A stretch of 64,000 nt of DNA from CAZRUA01 sp964603125 (GTDB lineage Bacteria; Bacteroidota; Bacteroidia; B-17B0; Aurantibacillaceae), in assembly GCA_964603125.1 (NCBI GenBank), contig CAZRUA010000001.1:124001-188000 (forward strand), given 5' to 3'. Position numbers and translations under genes: made by a program. This document shows, one piece after another, positions 33,000-41,888 of the stretch (the first letter of the stretch is position 1; each line of letters starts with the position of its first letter). The notes beneath the pieces are model-generated. The model ran no database searches and was not told where the DNA came from. It saw only the letters and a list, made by a program, of their open reading frames with translations.

Positions 33000-33005
33000 A
33001 ATAGT

Positions 33006-34586
33006 TTATTTATCAATAATTAGTTTTATTCGTTCGCTTTGATCTTTTACTTCTAATTGTAGAAAATAAATCCCTTTTCCTAAGGGTAATCGCTTCAAAT
33101 TTATTTTTTCTCCTTGGGAGTAACCTTTTTCTAATACACCTAAATCTTTTCCGTTGGAGTCAAAAAGTTTTAATGTAAATGCCTGTGCTGATTTTAATTG
33201 AAATGAAATAACAGATGTTTCACTTACTGGGTTTGGTGAAACGGAATAAGTCTTGATAGATTTTATTTCAGCTACATTTTGATTAGTAAGTGGTGTTATG
33301 TAAATGCGGTAAAGTGTATCATTTGCTATGCTATTAGGCGGATTGTTAGGAGCATCACTTTTTATTCCGCCAAATAGGTATCCTACTAAAGTTTTGTTTT
33401 GAATACTGTTTAATTTTAATACTCCATTGCTATATGCGGCAATATTATTGTTGATTATTAGTTTAGCGTTACTTCCAAGTAAGCTAGGAAGACTTGTTGT
33501 CATTATGCTTTCGTGCATTACAAAATTGGGTTCAATTGTAAAGCAACTAATATCGTCAACAAAGGGTACTAGTGTATCTAAAGTTAAAGTACTTGTATTT
33601 TGGTTATAATCATTCATACTCATACCACCAAAAAATAATGTGTGCATGGTATGACTGATTGAATCATATATCGGAAGATTTGCACAAGTATATTGATTCA
33701 TAATTTGTTGATACGAATACATGTTTTTTTGAGTTCCATCAAAGGAAATAGGTTCTAAAAATGGTAAGTTCTTATCTTTTCTAAATACTCCCGAATACGA
33801 CATAAGAGCTTGTGAACCATTATCAGGGTTAATAAAAGGAATAACATTTAAATCTCTTCGATGAAAGTTATTCGTGTCGTTTAAGACTGTGTAATTTGAA
33901 ATGCTTAAAGAGTTTTGTGTTTGATTAATAGTAAAGGAACGAATTTCTTCAGTATATTTTTGAGTAAATAAGGGTGTTCCAGGATCTGTATATCTACCAT
34001 TAAAATTGTGCCCATACATTAAATGAAATTTTCCATTTAGTTTTTGCAACTCACCACCGCATACTTTTAAATTAGTATCAACTAATTGTTGTATAAATGT
34101 ATTTATGGGCGTACCATTAACAACAGCTAGTATAGTGCTATCCACTTTTATTGAAGTAAGAACAGGAAATGTAACGAATTTGTTTTGCACACTATCCCTT
34201 CCATAGCCTCCTATCATGTATAAGTAATTTCCATCTTGATAGTATTGCATATTGGTACTTCTTAATGGATCAGCAATGGGTTTAGGCAAGTTGCTTAATG
34301 AGGTAGAATATGTCATCCAATTTGCAGTATCAATAACTATAACTGTATTATTTGAAAACTCGGCTGGAAAAGAACTGTTGCTATTTGTACCATGCATTCC
34401 GTTTATTCTGCCGCCGATAATTAGCCATTTTGAACCTTGTTGGGCAAAAGCAAACGAATGAACACCAGGCAGAGGGTTATTTGTAATTACTTTTTCGACT
34501 TGTACGGTAAACGGAGGCAACGAGCCTAACTGAGCATTAACCAATAATGTACTAAGTATTGCAAGTATTACAAATAGTTTTTTCAT
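33006..34586 (-). CDS. Secreted Kelch-like protein with type A T9SS sorting domain
   Basis: The 526-residue protein has a signal peptide (MKKLFVILAILSTLLVNAQ). A propeller-like body shows Kelch-type phrases (GSKWLIIGGRINGMHG, NYLYMIGGYGRDS, LNGKFHLMYGHNFNGRY, HTLFFGGMSMNDY). A C-terminal type A sorting domain follows (SPNPVSETSVISFQL ... LFDSNGKDLG ... LGKGIYFLQLEV). It is probably exported by the T9SS and attached to or released from the cell surface. The ligand is unknown. It is 6 bases from both its neighbours in the minus-strand run. Confidence 0.8.
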   Translation of the reverse strand: MKKLFVILAILSTLLVNAQLGSLPPFTVQVEKVITNNPLPGVHSFAFAQQGSKWLIIGGRINGMHGTNSNSSFPAEFSNNTVIVIDTANWMTYSTSLSNLPKPIADPLRSTNMQYYQDGNYLYMIGGYGRDSVQNKFVTFPVLTSIKVDSTILAVVNGTPINTFIQQLVDTNLKVCGGELQKLNGKFHLMYGHNFNGRYTDPGTPLFTQKYTEEIRSFTINQTQNSLSISNYTVLNDTNNFHRRDLNVIPFINPDNGSQALMSYSGVFRKDKNLPFLEPISFDGTQKNMYSYQQIMNQYTCANLPIYDSISHTMHTLFFGGMSMNDYNQNTSTLTLDTLVPFVDDISCFTIEPNFVMHESIMTTSLPSLLGSNAKLIINNNIAAYSNGVLKLNSIQNKTLVGYLFGGIKSDAPNNPPNSIANDTLYRIYITPLTNQNVAEIKSIKTYSVSPNPVSETSVISFQLKSAQAFTLKLFDSNGKDLGVLEKGYSQGEKINLKRLPLGKGIYFLQLEVKDQSERIKLIIDK

Positions 34587-34592
34587 CTATAA

Positions 34593-35249
34593 TTAATGTT
34601 TAATGGCTTCTCGTAAAAACATATTAAAAGGATGCATAGCTTTAAATACCTTAGCAGCGTATGTACTAAATTTTTCATCACATACTTGAGCATCCGTTAA
34701 GTTGTGTACCACCACAAAATGCCTGTTTTTAATAATTTCAATCATTGGATTTTCGGCATCATAACCTTTAGGTGGGTTTTTTAGCTTATCATCTTCTGAT
34801 ATTTTTTTGAAATTAGCTTTAAAATCTTTATGATTAATGATTTTTGTAAATTCTTCCCAATTATAGTCAATCTCTTGTCTTATTGCTGCCAAAACGTTGG
34901 GTTCAGGCCCCCAGCAACCACCAGCTAAAAATGATTTACCAGGTTCAATATGAAGGTAATAACCGGGTGTTATAGATTTTTTCCCACCAGGGTTAATACT
35001 TGCTCCAAAATTTGTTTTGTAAGGCGATTTATCTTTGCTAAATCTTACATCGCGGTTTATACGAAACAAAGTTTTAGATGCTTCTAAGCCTTCAATCTCA
35101 GGATCAAACTTAGCGCTTTGATTTATTATTTTTGCAACTAAGTCTGTGTACTCTTTTTTACAAGTATCATATGTTTTTTTATTAGCATCAAACCATGCTT
35201 TTTCGTTATGGTTGGCTAAATCTTTCAAAAATTTAAATGTTGATTTCAT
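34593..35249 (-). CDS. DUF2461 (TIGR02453) family protein
   Basis: The 218-residue protein matches the DUF2461 family along its length: FKFLKDLANHNEKAWFDANK at the start, TLFRINRDVRFSKDKSPYKTNFG in the middle, GYYLHIEPGKSFLAGGCW and a DAQV...FSTYAAKVFKAMHPFNMFL end. The function is unknown; it is cytoplasmic by absence of a signal. It is 3 bases from the AI-2E permease gene upstream. Confidence 0.9.
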   Translation of the reverse strand: MKSTFKFLKDLANHNEKAWFDANKKTYDTCKKEYTDLVAKIINQSAKFDPEIEGLEASKTLFRINRDVRFSKDKSPYKTNFGASINPGGKKSITPGYYLHIEPGKSFLAGGCWGPEPNVLAAIRQEIDYNWEEFTKIINHKDFKANFKKISEDDKLKNPPKGYDAENPMIEIIKNRHFVVVHNLTDAQVCDEKFSTYAAKVFKAMHPFNMFLREAIKH

Positions 35250-35252
35250 TGT

Positions 35253-36341
35253 TTATTCAGGAATGTCTTCGGTTAATTTTTTGAAGAATTTAAAATTGAC
35301 TAAAAATTCTTTCGCTATAATTCGTAATAATGTGTAAGCTGGAATTGCTACTACCATGCCCCAAACGCCCGCCAAGGTGGCTGACATTAAAATAACTAAA
35401 AATATTTCGAGCGGATGCGCTTTAACGCTATTACTAAAAATATAGGGTTGCAAAATAAAACCGTCGAGCATATTTACAGCAAGAAGAATAAAAAATACTT
35501 TTTGCAAAACATTATCAATTTCCTGTATTTGATTCGATTCGATACAACCTGTTATACCCAAAAACGAGGCAAACAAAAAGCTCATTAAAGGGCCAACGTA
35601 AGGTATAATATTCATTAAACCTGTAAAAATCCCAATTAACAGAGCATTCTTAACTCCGAAAATATACATACCTAATGAGACAAGTAGGCTTACAATTAAT
35701 ACATCAATTGCTAAGCCTACAAAATATTTTGAAAGAAGCGTTTTAGTGGTTCTCAAAATATCTTTCATTTCAGCTTCATAGTTAGAAGGCGTTATTAAAA
35801 GTAAACCTCTATAAACAAGTTTGTCATCTTTTAAAATAAAGAAAGTAATAAACAAAATAGCTAATGTTGCTCCTAACAAAGAACCTAAAACTGAAAAGGC
35901 TCCGTTAACAATAGTGCCAGCGTTTTTGAAACTTAAGGCGTTAGTTAATTCTGTTGTAATGGTGTCACTTACTTCTTTCTCTGAACCAAATGACAATAAC
36001 ACTTGTTTAAAATTGGGAAACTGATCAACTATTTGTGCAAATGTATCTCCAAAGTTTAAAGTGGATAAAAATCTAACTTCATCAACCAAAACGGGCACAA
36101 AAACGTAGAACATACAAAACAAGGCACCGCCCATAACGGTCATAGTAAGCAAAGCAATGATGGAATCGGGTAATTCAAATTTACCTAACTTTATTTTGGA
36201 TAATAACTTTACAACCGGTTGTGCTAATAAAGACAATACAGTTGCTATTATTAAATAAATAACAACTTTAGTAAATAGCCAAACAAATAAACCTATGGCT
36301 AAAACAGTTATTAATGGTATGAGGTAAGCTTTATAGCGCAT
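35253..36341 (-). CDS. AI-2E family transporter (UPF0118)
   Basis: The ATG at 36341 is preferred over a TTG four codons upstream, giving 362 residues. The protein has eight or so membrane helices with the family's long extracytoplasmic segment after helix 3 and the conserved GLMNIIPYVGPLMSFL region near helix 6. Members range from quorum-signal exporters to ion antiporters, so the substrate is unknown. It is first in the run AI-2E, DUF2461, T9SS cargo, DEAD helicase. Confidence 0.88.
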   Translation of the reverse strand: MRYKAYLIPLITVLAIGLFVWLFTKVVIYLIIATVLSLLAQPVVKLLSKIKLGKFELPDSIIALLTMTVMGGALFCMFYVFVPVLVDEVRFLSTLNFGDTFAQIVDQFPNFKQVLLSFGSEKEVSDTITTELTNALSFKNAGTIVNGAFSVLGSLLGATLAILFITFFILKDDKLVYRGLLLITPSNYEAEMKDILRTTKTLLSKYFVGLAIDVLIVSLLVSLGMYIFGVKNALLIGIFTGLMNIIPYVGPLMSFLFASFLGITGCIESNQIQEIDNVLQKVFFILLAVNMLDGFILQPYIFSNSVKAHPLEIFLVILMSATLAGVWGMVVAIPAYTLLRIIAKEFLVNFKFFKKLTEDIPE

Positions 36342-36416
36342 TTGAAATATCAATCAAATGTACGAATAGATAAGGGAATTAAAAAATCGTATGAAGTGCA
36401 AATTAATGTTACTAAT

Positions 36417-36902
36417 TTAAATACACTTAAAATAGTCAAATGGCTCTAAACAATCGTTACATTGATATAAAGCTTTGCAAGCTGTTGATCCAAATTGCGA
36501 TATCAGTTTGGTGTTTTTACTTTTACATTGTGGGCAAATAATAGTTTTACTTTTTCCAGTAAGCCATGATTTATCTTCGCTAGTCTGTTCAGGAGGAGCA
36601 ATGCCGTATTTAAATAATTTATCTTTAGCTTCTGGAGTAATCCAATCTGTGGTCCAAGCGGGTGAGTATGTTGTTTTTATTTTGTAATTATTAATTCCTT
36701 CTTGTTTCAATAAAGTATTAATATCATCTTCCATCTGCTTCATAGCAGGGCAACCGCTGTAACTGGGTGTGATGACAATTTCCATAGTATCATCACTAAA
36801 TAAAACATCACGCACAATACCTAATTCTACTATATTTATTACAGGAATTTCAGGGTCAGGAATTGAACTTAATAATTGAAATATTTGTTCTTTGGATTTC
36901 AT
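36417..36902 (-). CDS. paaD: Phenylacetyl-CoA epoxidase-associated protein PaaD
   Basis: The 161-residue protein has a MIP18/DUF59 fold (SIPDPEIPVINIVELGIVRDV, TPSYSGCPAMKQME) and a C-terminal zinc ribbon with CPQCKSKNT and CNDCLEPF. This matches PaaD, which is needed for Fe-S assembly in the epoxidase system PaaABCDE. It is separated from paaC by a DUF418-type gene and a tiny membrane ORF. The usual last gene, the reductase paaE, is not found in this window. Confidence 0.93.
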   Translation of the reverse strand: MKSKEQIFQLLSSIPDPEIPVINIVELGIVRDVLFSDDTMEIVITPSYSGCPAMKQMEDDINTLLKQEGINNYKIKTTYSPAWTTDWITPEAKDKLFKYGIAPPEQTSEDKSWLTGKSKTIICPQCKSKNTKLISQFGSTACKALYQCNDCLEPFDYFKCI

Positions 36903-36948
36903 TAGGTTTTACAAAGTTACGTATAACAATCCACAAACAGGTTTTAGT

Positions 36949-38025
36949 TTACCTAGAAATTTTCCGCATTAAAAATTCAATTGGCCCGATACCAAATTTT
37001 TTCAACCAAAGCCAGCTCAATATTAGACTAAGTGTAAAAAAGCACACTGAATAAACAAACAAGTATAATGGTGAACTTGGTTTTACAGTATTCCAATACC
37101 CTGAATAAGGTTGACCTGTTAATTGCGATAAAACAAACATTCCAATGGTGAGATGACCAATGTAAAGAGACAAAGACATTTTACCAGGATTTGCTAAAAA
37201 GGTCAGGATTTTATTATTGTTGAACCTTGTGCTTATAAACATACATATTGAAAGCACAATTATAGCAAAGGAGGATGTAATTAACATATATGGCAGATAT
37301 GGAGGCATATATTCACTAAATATGTACTGCATGGTTGCCTCATTTGTTGGATTAAGTTTAAAGTAAAAACGTATACATTGTGATATGAGGAACACGCTTA
37401 AACTAATTAAAAACAACTTACGTTTTACCTCTCTATTCTCCCAGTTTAAATGCCCTAACCACATGCCAATAGCAAAGTATGCAAACCAAGGGAATATTGA
37501 GTTCCAGCCATTGTAAAAGGTGTTTCGTATAAAGCCTTTCATTGTCCAAAAATCTAAGTATTGTGTAGTTGTGAAATCCCATGACGTTCCAACTGGAATA
37601 ATGAACAGTAAAATATGGTACACCACGATAACTAAGACTGCTATCCATAAGTAATATTTCTTTGGAATAAAAAGTAAAAAAGTGGCAATATGCATGTATC
37701 CCCCATAGAAATGTAAAATATCCCCAGGCCACCAATTGTAAAGTAATAATCCCAATGCAAATAAAAACCAAGATCTTTTAAAGATAGTTGATTTTAGTTT
37801 TTTTCTTTCTTCTAAGGATGGTTCTAGATTCTTTATCATCAAAGCAAGACCAATACCCGCAAGAATTATAAATATGGAAGTTGAATTTCCAACAAACAAA
37901 TTTAGAAATTTCCCAAAAGGGCTTGAATCTGTTAAAGAGCCAAATGAAAAATTAAAGTTTACTATAAACATTCCAAAAATTGCGTAGGACCTTGCCAAAT
38001 CAAAACCGAGAATTCGCTGTTTCAT
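36949..38025 (-). CDS. DUF418/acyltransferase-like multi-pass membrane protein
   Basis: The 358-residue protein has about nine to ten membrane helices. It opens with RILGFDLARSYAIFGMFIVN, the typical first helix of DUF418/DUF1624 proteins, which are distant relatives of membrane acyltransferases. SLSLYIGHLTIGM and the final LKKFGIGPIEFLMR also fit DUF418. The substrate is unknown. It lies within the paa cluster between the small ORF and paaD, 46 bases before paaD, so it is probably co-transcribed, but a role in phenylacetate metabolism is not implied by its family. Confidence 0.8.
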   Translation of the reverse strand: MKQRILGFDLARSYAIFGMFIVNFNFSFGSLTDSSPFGKFLNLFVGNSTSIFIILAGIGLALMIKNLEPSLEERKKLKSTIFKRSWFLFALGLLLYNWWPGDILHFYGGYMHIATFLLFIPKKYYLWIAVLVIVVYHILLFIIPVGTSWDFTTTQYLDFWTMKGFIRNTFYNGWNSIFPWFAYFAIGMWLGHLNWENREVKRKLFLISLSVFLISQCIRFYFKLNPTNEATMQYIFSEYMPPYLPYMLITSSFAIIVLSICMFISTRFNNNKILTFLANPGKMSLSLYIGHLTIGMFVLSQLTGQPYSGYWNTVKPSSPLYLFVYSVCFFTLSLILSWLWLKKFGIGPIEFLMRKISR

Positions 38026-38053
38026 TTATTTGGCTTGTTTTACAATTGTGGAA

Positions 38054-38161
38054 TTATAAAATAAAAATTGCTGCAATAATCATTATTAAAACAATAACAA
38101 TGTATTGCCACACATCAACAAAGTAAGGAAAGTATTTTTTGTATTTTTCTTTAAAACTCAT
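38054..38161 (-). CDS. Small single-pass membrane protein candidate (35 residues)
   Basis: An ATG at 38161 directly abuts the TAG of paaC (38162-38164). It opens a 35-codon frame ending in TAA at 38054-38056. The product has a charged, Lys-rich N-terminus (MSFKEKYKKYFPYF) and one hydrophobic C-terminal helix of about 17 residues rich in Ile, Val and Leu, like a tail-anchored protein. The zero spacing fits translational coupling to paaC. It is too short to judge by codon statistics, and no homologue is known to me; the amphipathic-then-hydrophobic layout argues against chance. Confidence 0.5.
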   Translation of the reverse strand: MSFKEKYKKYFPYFVDVWQYIVIVLIMIIAAIFIL

Positions 38162-38920
38162 CTACCATGTAGCATCTGGATGCATGCGAGCTAAATACTG
38201 CATTTCAGCTAAAAGTCTTCCTAAATGTTCGCTGTGAACACCATTTTTACCACCACGAATACTAAATTGAGTTTCTGGTAAACTTAAAGTGCTTTCGTCA
38301 ATTACTTCAATAACGTGTTTCGTCCACTTTTCTTTTACAGCATTTAAATCAACTGCAATTCCTTCTTTTATCAGTATTGCATCAACTTCATCCATGTCAA
38401 ACATTTCGTTTGTAAAACTCCATAAATCGTTTATTGCGTCTTGAGCTCTATCATGACTTTCCTCGGTGCCATCGCCAAAGCGCTTTACCCAAGAAGAAGA
38501 ATGTCTTAAGTGATATTGAATTTCTTTTAGAGATTTTGCGGCTATTCCTGCTAAAGTTTCGTCTTTACTTTTGCTTAACGCTTCATAAAAATAGATATCA
38601 AACGTGTCAACAAAAAACTGACGAACTATAGTTTTAGCGTAATCGCCATTTGGTTGCTCACAAATTAAGTTATTATAAAACTCGCGCTCACCTCTAAAAT
38701 AGGCAAATGAATCTTCTGTACGGCCTTTGTCTTCAACTTTGGCAGCATACTCAAGTAATGATTTTGCTTGCCCTAATATATCTAAAGCAATGTTAGTTAA
38801 TGCTAAATCTTCTTCTAAAAACGGACCTTTGCTCGTCCACTCTGATAGGCGATGAGATAAGATTAAACTGCTATCGCCAAGGCGAAGTGTATATTTAAAA
38901 AGTGCTTCTTGTGTTGTCAT
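38162..38920 (-). CDS. paaC: 1,2-phenylacetyl-CoA epoxidase structural subunit PaaC
   Basis: PaaC is the non-catalytic partner of PaaA in the diiron monooxygenase that epoxidises phenylacetyl-CoA. The 252-residue protein keeps the ferritin-like four-helix fold (RLGDSSLILSHRLSEW, DIALTNIALDILGQAKSLLEYA, LKEIQYHLRHSSSWVKRFGDGTEESHDR) and the C-terminal phrase GGKNGVHSEHLGRLLAEMQ. Length matches the family. The spacing to paaB is 66 bases. Confidence 0.95.
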   Translation of the reverse strand: MTTQEALFKYTLRLGDSSLILSHRLSEWTSKGPFLEEDLALTNIALDILGQAKSLLEYAAKVEDKGRTEDSFAYFRGEREFYNNLICEQPNGDYAKTIVRQFFVDTFDIYFYEALSKSKDETLAGIAAKSLKEIQYHLRHSSSWVKRFGDGTEESHDRAQDAINDLWSFTNEMFDMDEVDAILIKEGIAVDLNAVKEKWTKHVIEVIDESTLSLPETQFSIRGGKNGVHSEHLGRLLAEMQYLARMHPDATW

Positions 38921-38986
38921 AATTTAGAGTTCAAATTCAGAATGTAAAAATTGATTTACATTCTTAATTCTACAATTGTAATTAAT

Positions 38987-39274
38987 TTACATATGCCCTA
39001 TAGCATCAGGTATTTGATAAAATGTTGGATGACGATACACTTTATCATTACTTGGCTCAAAAAACGAACCTATATCTTCAGGACTACTTGCTACAATTGC
39101 TGCACTAGGCACAACCCATAACGCGTTACCTTCTCCTCTTCGTGTATATAAATCTCTTGCGTTTTGCAAAGCCATTTCTTTATCAAATGCATGCAGGCTT
39201 CCGCAATGAACATAAGGTTGTCCTGATTTACGCTGAACAAAAACTTCCCAAACCGGACCTTGATTATCTGTCAT
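38987..39274 (-). CDS. paaB: 1,2-phenylacetyl-CoA epoxidase subunit PaaB
   Basis: The 95-residue protein matches PaaB: WEVFVQRKSGQPYVHCGSLHA, then DKEMALQNARDLYTRRGEGNALWVVPS, and a C-terminal KVYRHPTFYQIPDAIGHM. PaaB bridges PaaAC dimers in the complex. It lies between paaA (24 bases upstream) and paaC. Length is normal. Confidence 0.95.
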   Translation of the reverse strand: MTDNQGPVWEVFVQRKSGQPYVHCGSLHAFDKEMALQNARDLYTRRGEGNALWVVPSAAIVASSPEDIGSFFEPSNDKVYRHPTFYQIPDAIGHM

Positions 39275-39298
39275 TTTATTTTTATTTTATAAATTAAT

Positions 39299-40234
39299 TT
39301 ATGCCGCTTTCGCTTCTTTTTTATTTGCATAGGCCATAGCTGCTGCTCTTACCCATTCGCCATTTTTGTGTGCGCTAACTCTTGCGTTAATTCGTTCTTT
39401 ATTGCATAAGCCATTTCCGCTAATTACATTGTAGAATTCATCCCAATTCACATCACTAAAATCATAACCTTTTTTCTCTTCGTTCCATTTTAATTTTTCA
39501 TCAGGAACAGTAAGGCCTAGGTATTCAACCTGCACCACAGTTTGATTAACAAAACGTTGACGTAATTGATCATTGCTTTCGCGCTTTATTTTCCATTTAA
39601 TTGCGTTTGCAGTGTTAGGAGATTTATCATCAGGCGGACCAAACATCATTAAAGTAGGCCACCACCAGCGGTTTAAAGCATCTTGTGCCATTTGCTTTTG
39701 AGCTTCTGTTCCAAAAGCTAAACGCGTCATAATTTCGTATCCCTGACGTTGGTGAAAACTTTCTTCTTTGCAAATACGAATCATAGCGCGGCTGTATGGC
39801 CCGTAAGATGTACGTTGCAACATTACTTGATTCATAATTGCAGCTCCATCTACCAACCAACCAATAGCTCCTATATCTGCCCAAGTTAATGTAGGATAAT
39901 TAAATATACTTGAGTATTTTGCTTTTCCTGTATGTAATGCATCTAATAACTCATCACGGCTAGCACCAAGAGTTTCAGCGGCGGTGTAAAGATATAAACC
40001 GTGTCCGCCTTCATCCTGCACTTTTGCTAACAATACAATTTTTGCACGTAAACTTGGTGCACGAGTTATCCAATTACCTTCGGGCAACATTCCAATAATT
40101 TCACTATGAGCATGCTGCGAAATTTGACGTAATAAGTGTTTACGGTAATTTTCGGGCATCCAATCCTTAGGCTCAATCATTTCGTTGCGCGAAAGTTTTG
40201 CCTCAAAATTCTCTTCAAAATTAATATTTTCCAT
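39299..40234 (-). CDS. paaA: 1,2-phenylacetyl-CoA epoxidase catalytic subunit PaaA
   Basis: PaaA holds the diiron centre that forms the ring epoxide of phenylacetyl-CoA under aerobic conditions. The ATG at 40234 (311 residues) is preferred to a TTG seven codons upstream. Diiron-ligand regions are intact: AKVQDEGGHGLYLY and CKEESFHQRQGYE (E-x-x-H pairs). PEGNWITRAPSLRAK and RWWWPTLMMFGPPDDKS are typical of PaaA. It is the first gene of the minus-strand paa cluster, with 129 bp between it and divergent lgt. Confidence 0.96.
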   Translation of the reverse strand: MENINFEENFEAKLSRNEMIEPKDWMPENYRKHLLRQISQHAHSEIIGMLPEGNWITRAPSLRAKIVLLAKVQDEGGHGLYLYTAAETLGASRDELLDALHTGKAKYSSIFNYPTLTWADIGAIGWLVDGAAIMNQVMLQRTSYGPYSRAMIRICKEESFHQRQGYEIMTRLAFGTEAQKQMAQDALNRWWWPTLMMFGPPDDKSPNTANAIKWKIKRESNDQLRQRFVNQTVVQVEYLGLTVPDEKLKWNEEKKGYDFSDVNWDEFYNVISGNGLCNKERINARVSAHKNGEWVRAAAMAYANKKEAKAA

Positions 40235-40349
40235 GACCTTGTTTTTGAGCCTCAAATATAAGGTATAAAGCCCTGTTTAACAAATAATAATCTTGGGATT
40301 TAATCTGAGAAATCTTTAATTCTGGGTAAGTAAATCTAATTTCAATTTG

Positions 40350-40357
40350 TATCTTTA
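40350..40357 (+). promoter_or_regulatory. -7 box TATCTTTA close to lgt start
   Basis: TATCTTTA is a one-mismatch match to TAnnTTTG and begins 14 bases before the lgt ATG, so the transcript would have a leader of only a few bases. Confidence 0.4.
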
Positions 40358-40363
40358 CTGGCT

Positions 40364-41245
40364 ATGCTTTATACCTTATTTATTAATTGGGATGTTAGCC
40401 CCGAAATGTTTACGATTCCTGGTGCTAATTGGCCTGTGCGTTGGTACGGATTGTTATTTGCCGCTGCTTTTTTATGTTCTCAGTTTGTAATGGGTAAAAT
40501 TTACAAAAAGGAATTACGGCCTCAATCTCATTTGGATTTACTTACTTTATATATCATCGCAGGAACAGTAATTGGAGCCCGTTTAGGACATTGTTTGTTT
40601 TACGAGTGGGATGTTTATAAGAACAATTTGCTAGATATTTTTAAGGTTTGGGAAGGCGGCTTAGCCAGTCACGGAGGAGCTATTGGAATTATATTAGCCA
40701 TGATACTTTATTGTAGAAAAACGAAAGAAAATTGGCTTTGGATTTTTGATCGATTAATTATAGTTGTGGCACTTTCAGGAATGTTTATTCGTTTGGGAAA
40801 TTTAATGAATTCGGAAATAGTAGGTAAGGTTACTAATGTGCCTTGGGGATTTGTTTTTCAAAGAAACAGTGATGATATTTTAAATTACCCAGTTCCAATA
40901 CCGGCAAGGCATCCAGCCCAATTGTACGAAGCGATTTTTTGTTTGTTTTTGTTTGTTTTTATGTTTTGGTTATGGAAAAATAAACGCGATAAGTTTCCAC
41001 AAGGATTTATTTTTGGATTGTTTTGTGTTTTGCTGTTTGTTGAACGTTTTTTTGATGAAATGGTTAAAGAAAATCAAGTTAAGTTTGAAGACGCTATGAC
41101 TTTGAATATGGGACAATGGTTAAGTATTCCTTTTGTTTTGGTGGGAATTGGATTTATGATTTGGAGCAAAAAACGTAATGTTTTCCATGAAATTAGAACA
41201 ACTGAGTTTGGAACAAAAACAGAGCAAATTAATGAACAAGCCTAA
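40364..41245 (+). CDS. lgt: Phosphatidylglycerol--prolipoprotein diacylglyceryl transferase
   Basis: Lgt attaches diacylglycerol to the lipobox Cys of prolipoproteins at the inner membrane. The 293-residue protein has seven membrane helices and the family motifs: VRWYGLLFA, GARLGHCLFYE, GGLASHGGAIG, and the signature RLGNLMNSEIVGK, with RHPAQLYEA later. The 3' end overlaps the next start by 14 bases. It serves the many lipoproteins encoded nearby and elsewhere. Confidence 0.96.
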   Translation: MLYTLFINWDVSPEMFTIPGANWPVRWYGLLFAAAFLCSQFVMGKIYKKELRPQSHLDLLTLYIIAGTVIGARLGHCLFYEWDVYKNNLLDIFKVWEGGLASHGGAIGIILAMILYCRKTKENWLWIFDRLIIVVALSGMFIRLGNLMNSEIVGKVTNVPWGFVFQRNSDDILNYPVPIPARHPAQLYEAIFCLFLFVFMFWLWKNKRDKFPQGFIFGLFCVLLFVERFFDEMVKENQVKFEDAMTLNMGQWLSIPFVLVGIGFMIWSKKRNVFHEIRTTEFGTKTEQINEQA

Positions 41246-41888
41246 AATTATTTATGTAACCGATGCTATGTGCGGTTGGTGTTACGTCTTCGGAAATGTG
41301 ATGAGTGAAATTCAAACGGAGTTTGAAAATGATTTTGATTTTATAGCTATAAGCGGCGGAATGATTGTTGGTGATAGGATAGGACCTATTTCTGAAATGG
41401 CCGAATTTATCAAAAGTGCTTATCCTAGAGTTGAGCAATATACTGGAGTTAAATTTGGTGAGGATTACGTTAAGTTGCTGGATGAAGGAACTTATATGGC
41501 CAATTCTATTAAGCCTGCAATTGCGCTTAATGCCTTTAAATCATACTTGCCTTTGAAAAGTGTAGAGTTTTCTCATGATTTGCAGTACGCTCATTTTTAT
41601 CAAGGTAAAAACATAAATGAGAAGGAAGCAATTTTAGAAATTACCGAACAGTATGGAATTAATGCTACTGAATTTGTTGAACGCATGAATGACGATAGAA
41701 TACATCAACTTACTTTCCAAGAATTTGAGTATGTAAAAAAAGCTGGTATAACTGGATTTCCAGCAGTGCTATGTGAGAGTGAAAAAGGAGTTTACATGGT
41801 AAGCAGTGGTTATAGAAGTTTAGAAGATATGCGCACCATTATTAATGCGACTAAAGATGCCATTAAGAGTGATGAGGTTGAAATGTAA
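41232..41888 (+). CDS. DsbA-family thioredoxin-like protein
   Basis: The start at 41232 (MNKPKIIYVTDAMCGWC) puts the CGWC active site at C14-C17 of a 218-residue protein. No signal peptide precedes it, so it is probably cytoplasmic, like FrnE-type DsbA homologues. The conserved cis-Pro loop is GITGFPAVLC. The start overlaps the end of lgt and the stop overlaps the DUF6268 gene by 17 bases, so the three genes are translated in sequence. The client is unknown. Confidence 0.85.
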   Translation: MNKPKIIYVTDAMCGWCYVFGNVMSEIQTEFENDFDFIAISGGMIVGDRIGPISEMAEFIKSAYPRVEQYTGVKFGEDYVKLLDEGTYMANSIKPAIALNAFKSYLPLKSVEFSHDLQYAHFYQGKNINEKEAILEITEQYGINATEFVERMNDDRIHQLTFQEFEYVKKAGITGFPAVLCESEKGVYMVSSGYRSLEDMRTIINATKDAIKSDEVEM

